A stretch of DNA of 64,000 nt from Paraspadella gotoi (GCA_051294375.1 CM119263.1:26006436-26070435), one strand, 5' to 3'; positions 12,859 through 36,400 are shown, counted from the stretch's first letter. Numbers and translations are program-made. Notes: generated from the letters alone by a model not told the origin.

Positions 12859-12945
12859 TTCACGCGATCTCCGGCACGTCCGCCCCCGCGGCGAGGAGTA
12901 TATGACTTTGTGAGTGCGCTCCACGAAGGCGTAATGCGACTCGTG
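12859..12945 (+). CDS. Possible single exon, unknown gene
   Basis: An 87-nt open segment (29 codons) lies between an AG acceptor and a strong GTGAGT donor. It encodes a proline/arginine start followed by GVYDFVSALHEGVMRLV. The helical pattern VYxxVxxLxxxVxxL resembles the first helix of the FAK/PYK2 focal-adhesion-targeting domain, but one exon is too little to assign a family. I find no in-phase partner exons in the adjoining DNA. It could equally be a chance open frame. Confidence 0.25.
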
Positions 12946-13140
12946 GTGAGTTTTCAACGACTCATTTTTTTGAATGAGAAAGAATGGCGGGAAAGACGAT
13001 CGAGGAAATGAGGGGCCGGAGGGGGGCGGAGGGGGGCGGAGAGGGGGAGGGTTTGAACGAGGATTTGCTTAAAAGGGGAAGGAGGCGGCCGGCTGGGAAG
13101 GAGTTAAAAAGAGTTAAGGGACGCTTATTGTCGACGTTAT

Positions 13141-14375
13141 GATTTGATGATTTTGATTGAATTTGATTTTGATTATTGATTTGATTGATTTGATGATTTG
13201 ATGCATTTGATGATTTGATTTGATTTGATTGATTTGATTTAATTTCAGTTGATTTTCATTAATTTGATTTGATTATTCGAATCGTTTTAAAGGTAATATG
13301 TTTGTACTTTAATAATAGAATAGAAATGTGAAAAGAAAGAAAGTTTGACATTTGAAGTGTGAAAGTTGAGAGTGAAAGAAGTGAAGGTGAAGTGGAATCG
13401 CATGATGTGGAAGTTGAAGAAAGGGTGAGGTTGTCGCGTTGAAAAGCTAAAGTTCATGATGAATGTATTGAGGAAGAGGAGAAGAGGAGGAGAAGAGAGA
13501 AAGAGGAATTAGATAGAAAAGGAAGGACTTTAACCTGTCGAGCGGACAGCCAACTGGGGAAATATCTCACGAAACACACTCAGAATGAAGAAGAGAAAAA
13601 TTGGAACAAAATTAGAACAATCGACCAAAGAAAAAATAAATCAGACGGATAATGAGGAATATCGGAATGAAATGAATATCCATTCGCAGGTGTATCAAGC
13701 CACAAATAGCAAATCAGATCGGGAGGCTCGGGCGATCTCCGCATCCATGAGTTTTTCCTTCAATGATTATGTTATGAAAAAAGGTTAAAAAACTAAAATC
13801 TGCCATGTAACCTAAACTAAAGGTATTAAATATATATGGTACATAAGAAAAAAGTTTAAAACAAAACACGAACTATTGATATACGGTTTAAAAGTTGAAA
13901 AAGTTCTCGTTGCTTATTGGAAACTAACAAGATCAGTTTATCTAATGTGTTTGCACCGCAGTGACTTTATTTTAACGTTGATCACATGATTAAATACATA
14001 GACATGACGACAATAGCTTTATTTGAATTTCATCTTTTTTTTATAGTTTTTAGAAGCAGAGAATTATTTCTTTCTTAACAAATGAGCAACAAACAATAGG
14101 CAGTTATGAGCATTTTAACGTAAGTGGGACCCGCATCGACCGGACAAACATAACCGACGACCGACCGAACAAGTGACATATAGAGTTGCTCCGCGAGTAC
14201 GTGCGTCGCACCTTAAAATTTTATCAAGAAAATTGATCCAAACACCGAAAGCGGACATTTCAAGAGGATCACATTGAACCGAAAGAAATAACGAGTGTGA
14301 TGAGAACAACAAACAACGACAACGACAACGACAACGACAACTAATGGCAGCGGTGACGCTGACTTTTCTCTCTCT

Positions 14376-14415
<40 letters not shown>

Positions 14416-14690
14416 TCCTCTCTCTCTCTCTCCTCTCTCTCTCTCTTCTCTCTCTCTTTTTTTTTCCGCCGCTAACCCAATTAAAAGGAGTGAAAACCGA
14501 ATCCTGAGTGAAATTTTCTCGAAACGTAACAACAACAACAACAACGACAACTTTTTTATGGTTGAGACAGCAGGCGAGGACCCGGATGTGAAATCGGAAT
14601 TCCGAATTCCCTCCCGGATGTAATAGAAAATTAGTGTTCCGGGGAGGAGGGTATGAGCGGAGAGAGAGAGAGAGAGAGGAAAGAGAGAGA
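13141..14690. repeat. Duplicate of 2390-3789
   Basis: Collinear second copy of the block left of the N gap, with many one-base differences and about 10% longer. It contains a family-2 TIR element (13951-14213) and a CT tract (14365-14460). No gene is seen. Confidence 0.8.
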
Positions 14691-14845
14691 GAGAGAGAGT
14701 GAGAGAGAGAGCTGAATCGGCAACTTTTTTTTATTTCTTTCTCTCGAGCCGCGAGGAAATATTTTTCACTGATGAAATTATACAGAGAAAATTACATTGA
14801 TTTATGCCTTAGGGAGAATAGGAATGGAATTGGAGGGGGGCGCAG

Positions 14846-14910
<65 letters not shown>
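14660..14910. repeat. (GA)n microsatellites
   Basis: Two GA runs (14660-14712 and 14848-14910) are separated by about 130 bp of non-repetitive sequence. Confidence 0.9.
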
Positions 14911-14912
<2 letters not shown>

Positions 14913-15262
14913 TAATTGCGAGAGGGAGTTGCGACTTTTATCGAGCTTCTTCTTCTCTTGGCAAAAGCCACCTTGCTGGGTTTTCTCTTTAAGTCGGCTC
15001 TTTAATCTCTTCTCTCTTTTTTATATTGTTTTTTTTTGTTTCTTTTTTTTCTTTTCTTTCTTCCAATTTTCTCTCTAGATCGTCCGCCATTTTATTTTCT
15101 TCTTTTCCTCCGGCCATCTCTCTACAACCGTCTTTCCTTTTCCCGCCTCCCAATTTAATTCCCTTTTATCTTTTTTTTTTCTTTTCTTCTCGATTCTGTT
15201 TTTTATCGCGCCTAATTTGTTTTGAAAGGACAATGGATTCGAAGCAAAGGGTTGGGGAGGAT

Positions 15263-15352
15263 TGGTGAGTGGTTGGTGACTGGTAAGGGATTGGTGAGGA
15301 ATCAGTGAGGAATCGGTGAGGAATCGGTGAGGAATCGGCAAGGGATTTGTGA
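15263..15352. repeat. 12-bp-type minisatellite
   Basis: Repeated GGTGAGGAATC units, about seven, with variants GGTGACTGGTAAG and GGCAAGGGATT. Confidence 0.75.
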
Positions 15353-15488
15353 GAAACAGATTAAAAGTTCCTTTAAATCGAATATTTTTCTCAAAAAGTT
15401 ACGCATCTTTTCAAAGTCTATATTTTACATCAGAGAAACAAAGTAAAAACAATGTATTTTAAAGTGCCTGTTGTCTCCATGTGGTAAG

Positions 15489-15489
<1 letters not shown>

Positions 15490-15546
<57 letters not shown>
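15490..15546. repeat. (GA)n microsatellite
   Basis: Near-perfect GA run of about 57 bp. Confidence 0.95.
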
Positions 15547-15549
<3 letters not shown>

Positions 15550-15698
15550 GCTGTCACCGACTAAGTCAAGGTGAAAAGGATTTGGCGCCATCTTTAGATT
15601 CGTGTCTCATCAATTCGTTCAATTCAATTAAAATATTTGCAGTTTTCCTTGCAAAGCGACATCTCGTAAATGTCTAATAGAATTAACTGATCAAATAT

Positions 15699-16132
15699 GT
15701 TGCCCCGCAGTGACTGCCTTATCAGATGTATTTCTCGTGAAGACAAGACAGGACGTAACATGACACGAATTAACATGACATTACTACATAAACTACATGA
15801 ACTTTCTTTGCCCGTGTATTTATGACATGCACTGCATCAAAATTCCGTCTTCTATTCCTTATAGTGTTAGGATTTCCTGAAGGCGGCGCTAGAAGTCACT
15901 TAGATTTTATTTCTTTTGTCTTTTCTTAACAAATGAGCAACCAACTACAGGCAAGTAATATGTAACTGCGACCCAGGGCCTAGTCTCGGCCCGTCCTTTC
16001 TGAATAAATTTTTCATCTAATCTAAAATCTAATATGCGTTTTCAACTTAAGTGGAACGGACAGACATACCGACCGACCGACCGACCGATAGACCGATCGA
16101 AAAGTGACTTACAGAGTTACTCGCGGCGCGAC
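15699..16132 (+). mobile_element. TIR element family 2, long copy
   Basis: Starts GTTGCCCCGCAGTGAC and ends GCGGCGCGAC. It is longer than the 3069 copy and shares a central segment (ATTTATGACATGCACTGC) with the copy at 42640. Confidence 0.6.
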
Positions 16133-16980
16133 TAAAAACAAAAAAGCAGCGACGATCTAACCAGCTTTTCCTAAATTTTTAACTCGGTCGTCAGTAAGAG
16201 ATTCATGGATTCCTTCGTCGCGGAAATCAACACGAAGGCGTTTTCCGCTTTTTTCCCCGAGAGATCGGACCCGATGACATTAACCGCCACGCCCCTTTAC
16301 TCGTCTGCCCTCCCCTCCCACATTACATTACATCAAACAGAGAATGTTAGGACGACCGGGTTTTTCGTTGAGCTATTTATTTCTTGGTTGTATTGATTAA
16401 TAATTAAATTAAAATACTGTTATTTTGTTTTATCATTGTGTATTCTGAATAACATTTCGTATCTTAATTTTTTTCAAATAATATCTAGAGAAATGATTTA
16501 GCAAAAACGGAAAATTAAATAGAATCAACAGGACAAACGATCAATTCGTGTCACTAAAAAAGACTCGATGCTAAAAGATTAGTACAAGAGTGAGAAAAAA
16601 AAGAACATCAAGCGGACTCGAACCCAGGAAATCCAAGCTTCGCAAAATGGCCCTCGCCGTCGTCGTCGTCGTTGACGTCGTCATATTCGTCGTCGTTGTT
16701 GTCGTCGACCACCGGATGACGTGTCGCCTCAACTGATTCGAATCGAACCCCGATCCGAGAAATAATAAAAATTATTAATAATCCTTCAAAAATAAAAAAA
16801 GCAATGAACAAAAAAGTTGTCTACATTCTACAGTCGGAACGACGTTAAACGACTGTAACGGGGTCAACGGAATAAACAGAAGAAACGGGTGAATAACTCA
16901 ATTAATGCTTTTTCTAATTTCTTTGGTTAAACTTTGCCAAATGCGGCAGTTACTGTAAAACCGTTTTGGAAAACCTGTGG
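16133..16980. other. Non-coding, no gene recognised
   Basis: It contains a (GTC)n-rich segment at 16650-16710 and a 63-codon open frame at 16205 with no recognisable domain. No RNA gene is seen. Confidence 0.4.
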
Positions 16981-16987
16981 TTGCAAT

Positions 16988-17105
<118 letters not shown>

Positions 17106-17847
17106 AAGCGTTCGAGGAAGCTAGAGTAAGGCGGAGCCTCTAACGGTAACATAAAATAAATTACTTGTTGGTTACTCTTGAAGCTGTCGAGCGACTCATC
17201 TGGGTGAAAAATATTAGGGATTTCCTTTATTTAGGAAAAAAAAATTAAAAACAGGTTTTTTTAAAAGTTATTCCTGTCATCTTCTGTGGAATACATCGTC
17301 TACTCTGTTTTTGTTTTGTAAACAGATTGGAATAAAAAAAAACAACAAAAAAACACATCCGAAAAATTTGACCGAATGAAAAACGCAAAATTCTTTACAT
17401 CCATGTAAAAACTTAATCGATATAAAGCAATGTGCGAAATAATATTAAAAAAATCAGAGCGCGTTTTTTGGTTTAAAAACTTTTTTAAAATGAATCTCAA
17501 GAAATTAAAAAAAAAGTTGTTTTAAAATGATTAATCTTTATGTCAGATCAAAAATGGCATTCTTCGTTCGTCGTTCTTTGCTGTCAGTAAATATATTATC
17601 AGCTTTATTTTTATCTATTATAGCTATTCTCAAATAATAACGGCTTTGATTCGTGGTTGGCAACAGAAACTTTTTTGATCATTAAGAAATGCAAGATTCT
17701 ACAGCCCAAAATTGCAAATATAAAGTTTTTATAAATAAATTAATTAAAAATAAATAAAAAAAATTTTGTAACTTTTTTTGTTGAATGTCTTGAACTTCGC
17801 CGATAGCGTTTTTCTGTTTGTAACCAGAAATATTTTTGGACCAAGAG

Positions 17848-17848
<1 letters not shown>

Positions 17849-17931
<83 letters not shown>

Positions 17932-18094
17932 CTTCCTTATCTCGCTCTAAATCCGTTATCGAGAATTTCTCGTCGTATATCTCTGGTGAAGAATCTAAAA
18001 TATTGACGCTACGTCATTCGTCAGAAATATGTTTTTGTTATAAACATTCCCAGGTTGTTGTTAAATAATATCAATTCAACGTCGTTATTTCTTT

Positions 18095-18190
<96 letters not shown>
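17849..18190. repeat. Two (CT)n microsatellites
   Basis: Perfect or near-perfect CT runs at 17849-17929 and 18101-18190 lie about 170 bp apart. Nothing coding is recognisable around them. Confidence 0.95.
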
Positions 18191-18192
<2 letters not shown>

Positions 18193-18639
18193 GATTGCAT
18201 TTCCAGGACACGATTTCGAATAGAATTGATTGAAAAAGATAAAAATTTATTTGTCGCAATTTTTACTACGGGTAGAATATTCTTTACAAAGCTTCACACA
18301 GAAAAGAATATTCTTAATGCTTACAATTATCGCGGGAGTTTTGCAAAATTGGAATTTTTTTAAAAGATCGGATAAAAAAATCAATTTAAAAAAGAGCAAC
18401 TTGAAATTGACTGGTCATTCGGAAAGATCATCGGTCAACTTCAACTCATAATAAAAACTCAATTTGATCAACGAACGGAATAAAAAAAACTTTAAGCTAA
18501 AAAAAAACATATTATTTCTTTTCTAAATTTTTAAATATTTTATCTTATATCATCCAACTTCTTATGGATTTTTCGTTTACTGAGTCATCCGGCGGTGTTG
18601 ACGTGTTGAGTGGTAGCGGGGAGGGGTTGCAAGGTTGGG

Positions 18640-19012
18640 GTGGAAGATGAAGTGGTGGGACAAAAGTGGGCTGTGAAGGCAGGGCGTGTGATGTGAAGTG
18701 GTGGGACAAAAGTGGGCAGTGACGGCAAGGCGTGTTATGAGAAGTGGTGGGACAAAAGTGGGCAGTGAAGGCAGGGCGTGTCAAGTAAAGTGAGGGCGTG
18801 TGAAGTCAACTAAGGTTTTGTGAAGTAAAGTGACGAAAAAAGAAGTGTTAAGTGAGGGCGTGTGAAGTGGAGTGAGAGCGTGTGATTTGAAGTGAGATCG
18901 GTGGAAGTGAAGTGATGGCATGTGATTGGAAGTGAGGACGTGTGAAGTGAAGTTAAGATGTGTAATGTGACGTTAGGGCGTCTAAATTGAAGTGAGGGCG
19001 TGTTAAGTAAAA
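18640..19012. repeat. GTG-rich minisatellite
   Basis: Three 46-bp units (AAGTGGTGGGACAAAAGTGG start) are followed by roughly 20-bp units of the GTGAGGGCGTGTGAAGT type. The same array opens the window at 1-300 in the indel-ridden copy. It lies about 530 bp upstream of the CIP4-like start codon. Confidence 0.85.
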
Positions 19013-19543
19013 ACATCAAACTCTTTTTCACACATCAATATTTCAGTTTTAAATTGTTTTTACATATTCCTCCCATTCATTATGGTCAGTAAAAGAGAAT
19101 AAATTCCTCAATAAACTGTATCGATATTCAACAACGACGACGACGCCGGCGCCGTAATTCACGCGGACCGCAGCCTCGCGGCGGGGACTGTTTGCGGTGC
19201 CGCGACTGAGTGCGACTGTGATGCGGGTTCGAAAAACTAAAAACTCGAAAAACTCGGAATTTTTTTTTCACGATCGACGATTTTCATCGAACTTTTTCCT
19301 TCACAAATAATAATTCCCTTTCCGCCAAAAAAATCGTTAAAATAAGAAAATATTTAGAGGAAACTTTCTTAGTTAAGTTTAATCAAAATATCTCCAGACG
19401 GTCGATTCATGGATTAATGCTCTTCGGGGTCAACCGCCCTTTCTCACTCGCTCTTTTCAGATCTCATTTTATCGCGAACGCTCCCTCTCATTTCATCTCT
19501 CTCGATCTCTAAATAGAAATAGAGAGCGATAGAGTTGTCTACG

Positions 19544-29560
<10,017 letters not shown>

Positions 29561-29795
29561 AGGAAGAATTTGGGGGTGCGAGAGGGAGTGGCGAGAAATA
29601 TAGAGACGGAGAGGCTTCAATTTGAATGATGGAAGAAGAAGAAATATTGAAGAAGAGTGAAAAGAAATTAACGATGACGAAAAAGGAAATATTTGTCTTC
29701 GAAAAAATAACATGAATCGATGTAAATTACACTAGTCTACTTTTTGTCATTTTTCCGGTGCGTTGTTTACCGTTTAAACGCCTCAAGCCTAGCCT

Positions 29796-29801
29796 AATAA
29801 A
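29796..29801 (+). promoter_or_regulatory. Poly(A) signal, CIP4-like gene
   Basis: AATAAA 236 bp after the stop codon, the first canonical hexamer I see on this strand. Confidence 0.5.
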
Positions 29802-29845
29802 TTTATTTTTCATAAACGGTGCATTTTTTTTTCTTCCAAGGATGC

Positions 29846-29851
29846 TTTATT
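29846..29851 (-). promoter_or_regulatory. Poly(A) signal candidate, mucin-like gene A
   Basis: AATAAA on the minus strand about 300 bp past the gene-A stop. The 3' ends of the two convergent genes may nearly touch or overlap here. Confidence 0.4.
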
Positions 29852-30154
29852 ATACTTCGAAATAAGCGCGAAATTTAATAAGGTTTTAACAGTATACATT
29901 TAACCAGAAATAAACGCCATAAAATCAGAATTTACAAATGTCAGAAAGAGAAAAAAATATTTTTGTAGTTATCTCTTGTAACGGTTCTGTGTTCCATAAA
30001 AGGCTCATTTAAAGGACGAATAGTGCTTATAATTCAAATTATTCCAAATTAAATTCCATATTTGTACTATCTTGACTTCCGTTAAGAAACTTCACTACTA
30101 TTCAATATGTCCCTTCTCCCCCCCCCCTCAATTTTCTTGTTCCTCTTTTCTTCT

Positions 30155-30456
30155 TCAAGCGTCCGAGGGTTCTTTACTCTTTGTATCAGACTCGTAAGTC
30201 GCAAAGTTATCATATCCTCCGCTGGAGTCGAAGTACAGCTGGGATCGACGGAAGGCAGAGTAACCTGTCATTAAAGTTGCAATAAAGTTCATTCGAAAAT
30301 TTATAATATTTTTTTAAAATCTATTCATTATGAATCAAAACAAACTGATAAATATATACTAATTTAAAATTTTGGAGAAGGAAGATGGCGTTACCTGTAT
30401 CGAGGTCATCACTGTGTATCATGATGGGTGCGTCCCCTGATACCCAGGTGCTGTAC
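30155..30456 (-). CDS. Gene A exons 23-24: cytoplasmic tail
   Basis: Exons 30456-30395 and 30264-30155 encode KYSTWVSGDAPIM and GYSAFRRSQLYFD-SSGGYDNFATYES and end with TGA at 30155. YDNF has the pYxN form bound by Grb2-type SH2 domains and is conserved in paralogue B. Binding is inferred, not shown. Confidence 0.8.
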
Positions 30457-33400
30457 CTAAAATGGTGACGGGGTCATTTTAAATCGGATCTTTTGTTAGC
30501 TTTTTTAAACCTTTTTTACTATTCTCTATTTTCTTTCTTTCGTAGTCGGGCATTGCGATATGTTTCTTTCTTTCTTCCTTTCCTTCTTAATTTCTTTCTT
30601 TTTCTCTATTTTCTTCATACTAATTTTTTTCCTATCCTTTATTATTATTTATTTCTTTTCTCTTGATCTTCTTTCTTCCTCTCACTTGTCCTTTTTTCTA
30701 AGGGTGACGATGACTGCCACGATGGCGATGACTATGAGAAAGAAGGCGATTTATGACAGACAACAAAAACATATGATCGCAATAACAGCGTGGAGAGCCC
30801 TTCTTCTATTTCCTTCACTTTTTCGCAATATTCTCCTTCATATTGGTCAGAACATCTGAAAAATAAAAGGAAAATGGCGATTGATCGATCGACATTGTAC
30901 ATTTTACGGGCTGAAATTTTTTACTCATATGTAATATGTATACAAGGGTAGGACCCTATATCGAGACAAACTTAACGTCCTGCCCTGTCTGAACGATTTG
31001 AGATACAATTTGAGGTACAATAATAAAATGAATGGCAAAAGTTTTTTCTGGCTTTTTACTTTTATATACAGGGGTGGGACCCTTTATCGATACAAAATTT
31101 AAGAAGAAACATTACTCTAAAGCTTCTTAATGATTTTTAAAATCTGAATAAATATTCGTATAGTGTAGTATAGTATTCATAGAGTAGCCTTTAGACGATA
31201 TATTAAATATTTTTAAATTCTTTGATATAAATTATATCAAATATTATAATGCTTTTTATGATGCAGCAAAAGCAACTGCTTCGTTTTCTCCGCGCGGTTT
31301 AGAAGAAAAGTATTTGACAACTTAAGCATATTCATTATAATCTTCCTAAAATAAAAAAAATGAAATAGGTTTAATTTGGATATTGATGAAATTGATGAAT
31401 TGAAGATAACACTGTCATGTTCAGAAACGACCACTGAAAAATATTAACAAGTATGGCTTTTATTGTATGCAGTACAATGTGCGCGCATAAAAACGACTAA
31501 TTTTTTTAAAAAATCAATGACGCCCTGCAGTTGCTTAAAATTTTTTTTTTTATTGTTTATTGAAATAAAAAGACAAAAAAAAAACTGTTGCCACTCATTT
31601 TATTATCGTTCAGACAGGACAGGACATTAAGCTTTGTCTCGATATAGGGTCCCACCCCTGTACAATGAAAAAAATTACATTTTTAAGCAACTACAAGGTG
31701 TCATGGATGTTTTCAAAACTTTGTTGTTTTTACGCAGGCACAATGTATTGCATACGATGAAAGCCATACTTGTTAATATTTTTCAGTTGTCGTTTCTGAA
31801 CATGACAGTAGTATGTCTTATCTTCAATTCAATTCAGCTTTTCATCACTATTCAAATTAAACCTTATTATACTATAAATAAATGTTAATAATTTTCAGTG
31901 GTAGTTACTGAACATCCAAATTAAACTTATTTAATTTTTTTTAGGTAAGTAAAACAAAATTTTAGGAAGATTATAACGATTATGCTTAAATTATCAAATA
32001 CTTTATGTATTTCTTACCTTTTTAACACTTTTTTTATGCATTCAGAAACCTTACATGATTAATTCAATTATCTGACAATATCATTAATAAATTTTTTGAT
32101 AAAAGTAAGTTTTAATAAAAACTATACTTTAACAGTAACTTACCCAAACCTTACTTGCTTACATTAAAAAATTTTTAAACAAAATACTATGTACACCTTG
32201 CCAGAAGCATTATTATACTATAAATAAGTACATCCAAAAATATTTTTAACCCTTATGTTAAACAATATTTATTCAAACATTTTTTTTCTAAACCGCAGGG
32301 AAAAAACCGAGCAGTTGCTGCATCAAAAAAAGCATAATATCAAAGAAATTCAAAACAATTAATATATTGTTTATTCAGATTTTAAAAATCAATCAGAGCT
32401 TTAGAGTAATGATTTTTTAAAATTTTTAAACCCCTGTATATTAAGGTAAAGTGAAAGGTTGGAATCAAAATTTAGCAGTTATATCTTAAAAACTATCATA
32501 TTAATAAATATTAATCTGTAGTTATTTTTTTTTACAAATATAATAGCCCAGTCAGCTTATTTTGTATATAATACTACTCTAATATAATATCAAAATTTTA
32601 AAATGGTTTTTTTTTAATTCTGAGAACAGATTCAGATTCCTTATAAAAAGTTAATAAAAGAAAACAAACCTTTTTCAAAAATTATGTATTAAGTAGGTTA
32701 AAATTACAAAAAACTATATTTTTAAACTGGAAATTAAAAATCAGCATCTTAAATATAATTTTTTTACATTTTTGACCACCTTAATAAATTTTTTTTAAAA
32801 AAAGAATTATACTTTCTTATATCAACTTTTTACAAGGAATCCAAATCCGATCTTAAAATTTAAAAATTTGCATTTTGAAATTTTAGCTTATTATATACTC
32901 ATTACTATATTTAATATAGCTCACTGGTGCTCACTAATGTATAAAATTAAAAAATAAAATTTCCAAGGTATTTTAATTGGTTTTTATTTTTATGTTTTAT
33001 ATGCTAAATTTTACGTTTCTAAAATTTTATTATTTTCACATCACTCTACTGTACATATTGTTTTAACATATAATATACTTACTCGCAAGTCGGCTCCCCA
33101 GTTGCTGCAGCTTCTACACAAGACCCTCCGTTTTGACAGACAAAAGCCAAACACTTTTGGGCCAGAAGATTCTCTACCAAAACTGAAATGGAATATTAAA
33201 AGCGAAATTGAACATAAAATACAACAAAAAATATAATTTGAAAAATAGCCATTCGACCACAAAAAATGCTTCCGGTCAAACAATCGCCGCGGCTCTTTAT
33301 TAAGGCATAGTGAAAGTGTCCTATTAAAATTAATGAAAACTATAAATATTCTTGCATAAATAAACATTTATTCATAAAAATATTTTTTATATTCTCAGTT

Positions 33401-36400
33401 TTTGCGTTGTGCTATATTTATACAATATACATAGTAGTCACGTGAAAAATCAAATAATAAATATCAAAATTACATTTTAGGTTATATTTCATAAGTTTTT
33501 TAAAATAATTATATTTCATTTTATCAACTTTTTATCAAAAATTCAAATCTGCTATATAAGTGACCAAATTTTGTTAAAAATTTGATACTTTAAATAAGGT
33601 CATAAGGTCGATTTTGATTCTACTTGATTTTGAAATTTTTACCACACTTTATTACTCACTGATATCAGAAAAATTCTGGGGATTTCTCACGAAGTACGAG
33701 TTAGGATCAATCTGATAAATGTTCTCCAAGATGTTGTTGGTACCATTTAATTTGTTACGGAGGAAGAGTGCAATGCGGCGGAACTCGCCAGGTGTGATGG
33801 GATTCATTATCTTCACTAAGTATTCAACATTGATAGATCCTCCCCTAAATAAATGAAATTAAATGAATTAGTAAAATAAATCTCATAATACAGGGTTCGG
33901 ACTTAAAACTTACCCCCCATAGGAAAAATTACTAATCCCCTCGAATCCTTCTAATTTAAAACGCAATGAAAAGAGATATTATGAGGCAACTTACCACCGG
34001 ACTCTCGCTCTAAACCCTTCCTCTCTCCTCTATCTTCGTACCGGTCTTTCCCCACGGTCACTTTGCCCTAGCTTTGGCAATGACCTTAGATTGAGAGAGA
34101 GACCGGTGGTAAGTCGCCTCAATTATACACAAAGTTAAATTTAGAATTTTTACTTCCTTTAGTAGTCACATCATCAAATTAAAATTAGTGCACAATTCTT
34201 TTATGATTCTTCTGATTCAAAACCAAATTACTAGAAGTATTTCATATACAACCAGTTTTTCAGTTTCTTAATGCTCAGTTTTTAATCCCTCTATCCCCAA
34301 CTACATATTGTCACTCTCTTAATCACTTACAAGAAGCTTGTAATTATGATGTCCTTGTAACCAGACAAGTCTTGATAAATTTTCTTGAGGGCATTGGTCA
34401 CTTCTTGCGGCGTTGCAGTTGGGTTTGAAGCCCGAGCGACATTACGATTAGCAATTTTCATTCCGCACTGAATACCTTCTTTGCTAAAGCACATCTCATT
34501 GATTTTTTCAAAGCCCTGATCGCACTGACATGTAAAGACTTTCCCTTGCGCCAAGCATCGGGCAACCTCTGTCTTTGGGCAGGGTTTTGCAAGTGTATTA
34601 TCACAGGTGACAGTCTGGTCAACAAGCACACAATATGTATTTGTGATTCCACCCTTGTAGCCTTGTTTGCAGGGGCAAGTGAAACCGCCTTCAGTATTGG
34701 TGCACCTAGTTGTTGAGTTATCGCAGTTGTCTATTCTTTTATCACATTCGTTAATATCATTGCAGGAATCCTTGCCCAGCCTCTCGTAGCCTTGGTAGCA
34801 GCGGCATTCATAGAGGGGTGGGTTGGTAGAAATGCAAGCAGAGTTAACGCAAGGATCATTTCTCTGGCAAACATCAATGCCAATGCACCTAACCTTTGGA
34901 TCCCCCTCATACATTGTTGGACACACGCAGGAGAAGCTGCCTGGTGAATCAATGCATTCAGCATTTAGCCCACAGGGTTTTGGTGTCTTGAGGCATTCAT
35001 TGATATTGGTGCACTGCAGACCAGTGCCCTCAAATCCTGGTAGACATATGCATGTTGTGTTGTCTTTGCATTGTGCATTGACGTCGCATGCGGGAGAGCA
35101 GTGCGTAGGAATGCATTCTCCTGGGTTTGACACGTCTTTGGCAAAGCCATCATAGCAGGTACAAGTATAGGAACCTTCAGTATTGGTGCAGTTGGCATTA
35201 GCTTGACAAGGTGACGCCTTGCATTCATCAATGTCATTACAGCTCACTTGACCGTTGCCTTCATAGCCCGTATTACATGTGCAGTTAAAACCAACAGCAA
35301 AATCAAAACAGGTTGATTTAGCAGCACAAGGGGAGGGGGTCAATGCACACTCGTCAACTGGCAAGGTGGCACAAACGCGACCGTTTCCATTAAAAGGAGC
35401 TCTGCATGTACAAGTAAAGGATCCAATAGTGTTTAAGCAATCTGCATTGATGTCACATGGATTCAATGAAGTACATTCATTTATATCTTCACAGAAGGTA
35501 CCATTGCCACTGAATCCAGTATTGCAGATGCAAGTAAATGAACCAGGAGTGTCTGTGCAAGTGGCATTGTTGTGGCACGTAGTCGGGTCAAGACATTCAT
35601 TGATATTGATTTCGCAAAAGATGCCTGTGAATCCAGAGGGACATACGCAGCCCCTGTCTGAATCGCAGTTACCCCGGATGCATTTGCAGTCTTTTGTGCA
35701 GTTAACGCCCCACTTGCTAGTGGGGCACCGTCTCTTGCTGACGCACTTGAGTAGAGTGGGGACCGAGGAGGGACGCAGGAAATAATCTGGTGGGCACGCG
35801 GTGCAGTTATGATGTACGCCAGTGTCCTGCGCGGCGACGACGTCTTCACATCCAGTTCCATCGGATTTGCAGGGATTGAGCGCACATCCATTCAAGTCCG
35901 TCTCACAGCTCAGGCCTGCATGGACATGGGAGTGTAAAGGAAGAGGTTGACTTCTCTAATTTTTTTTAATGAAACCGAGCTACTATATTAATACAGAGTT
36001 TGGACTTAAAACTTACCCCCCCATTTGTACTCAATGATATATCCGAAAAATTTAGTTTTATCAATTATTTCATTAGTCATTTTACTTCATGTCACGTACT
36101 CATTTATGAAGTATACCTTCCTAAGGACCCTTCCAAAGATGAAGAGACATTATGAAAAAGTCTTTACATTCTTCAATAATGGGTCGAGATTGATGTAATT
36201 CCGGTTACAAGTACTGTTTAGTGTTACATTTAATTCGCCCCATACTGCAATATCCAAATATATTTAGATACTGTATTATATGGGGCATAACGCCCTGAGG
36301 CCAAAATTCGGAAAAATTATATTAATGGAAATCTTACTTTGTACTAGTAAGTAGTAACATAGGGATCTTGTAAGAGTGATGGAGGCCTTAAACCACCAAA

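Noticed and set aside
16205-16396. Plus-strand frame starting MDSFVAEINTKAF
   Set aside because: No recognisable domain, no convincing splice partners, ends by reading into AT-rich DNA.
34823-35785. Long plus-strand frames opposite the gene A EGF exon
   Set aside because: Shadow frames of the cysteine-rich coding strand; equivalent shadows occur opposite gene B at 60112-61468.
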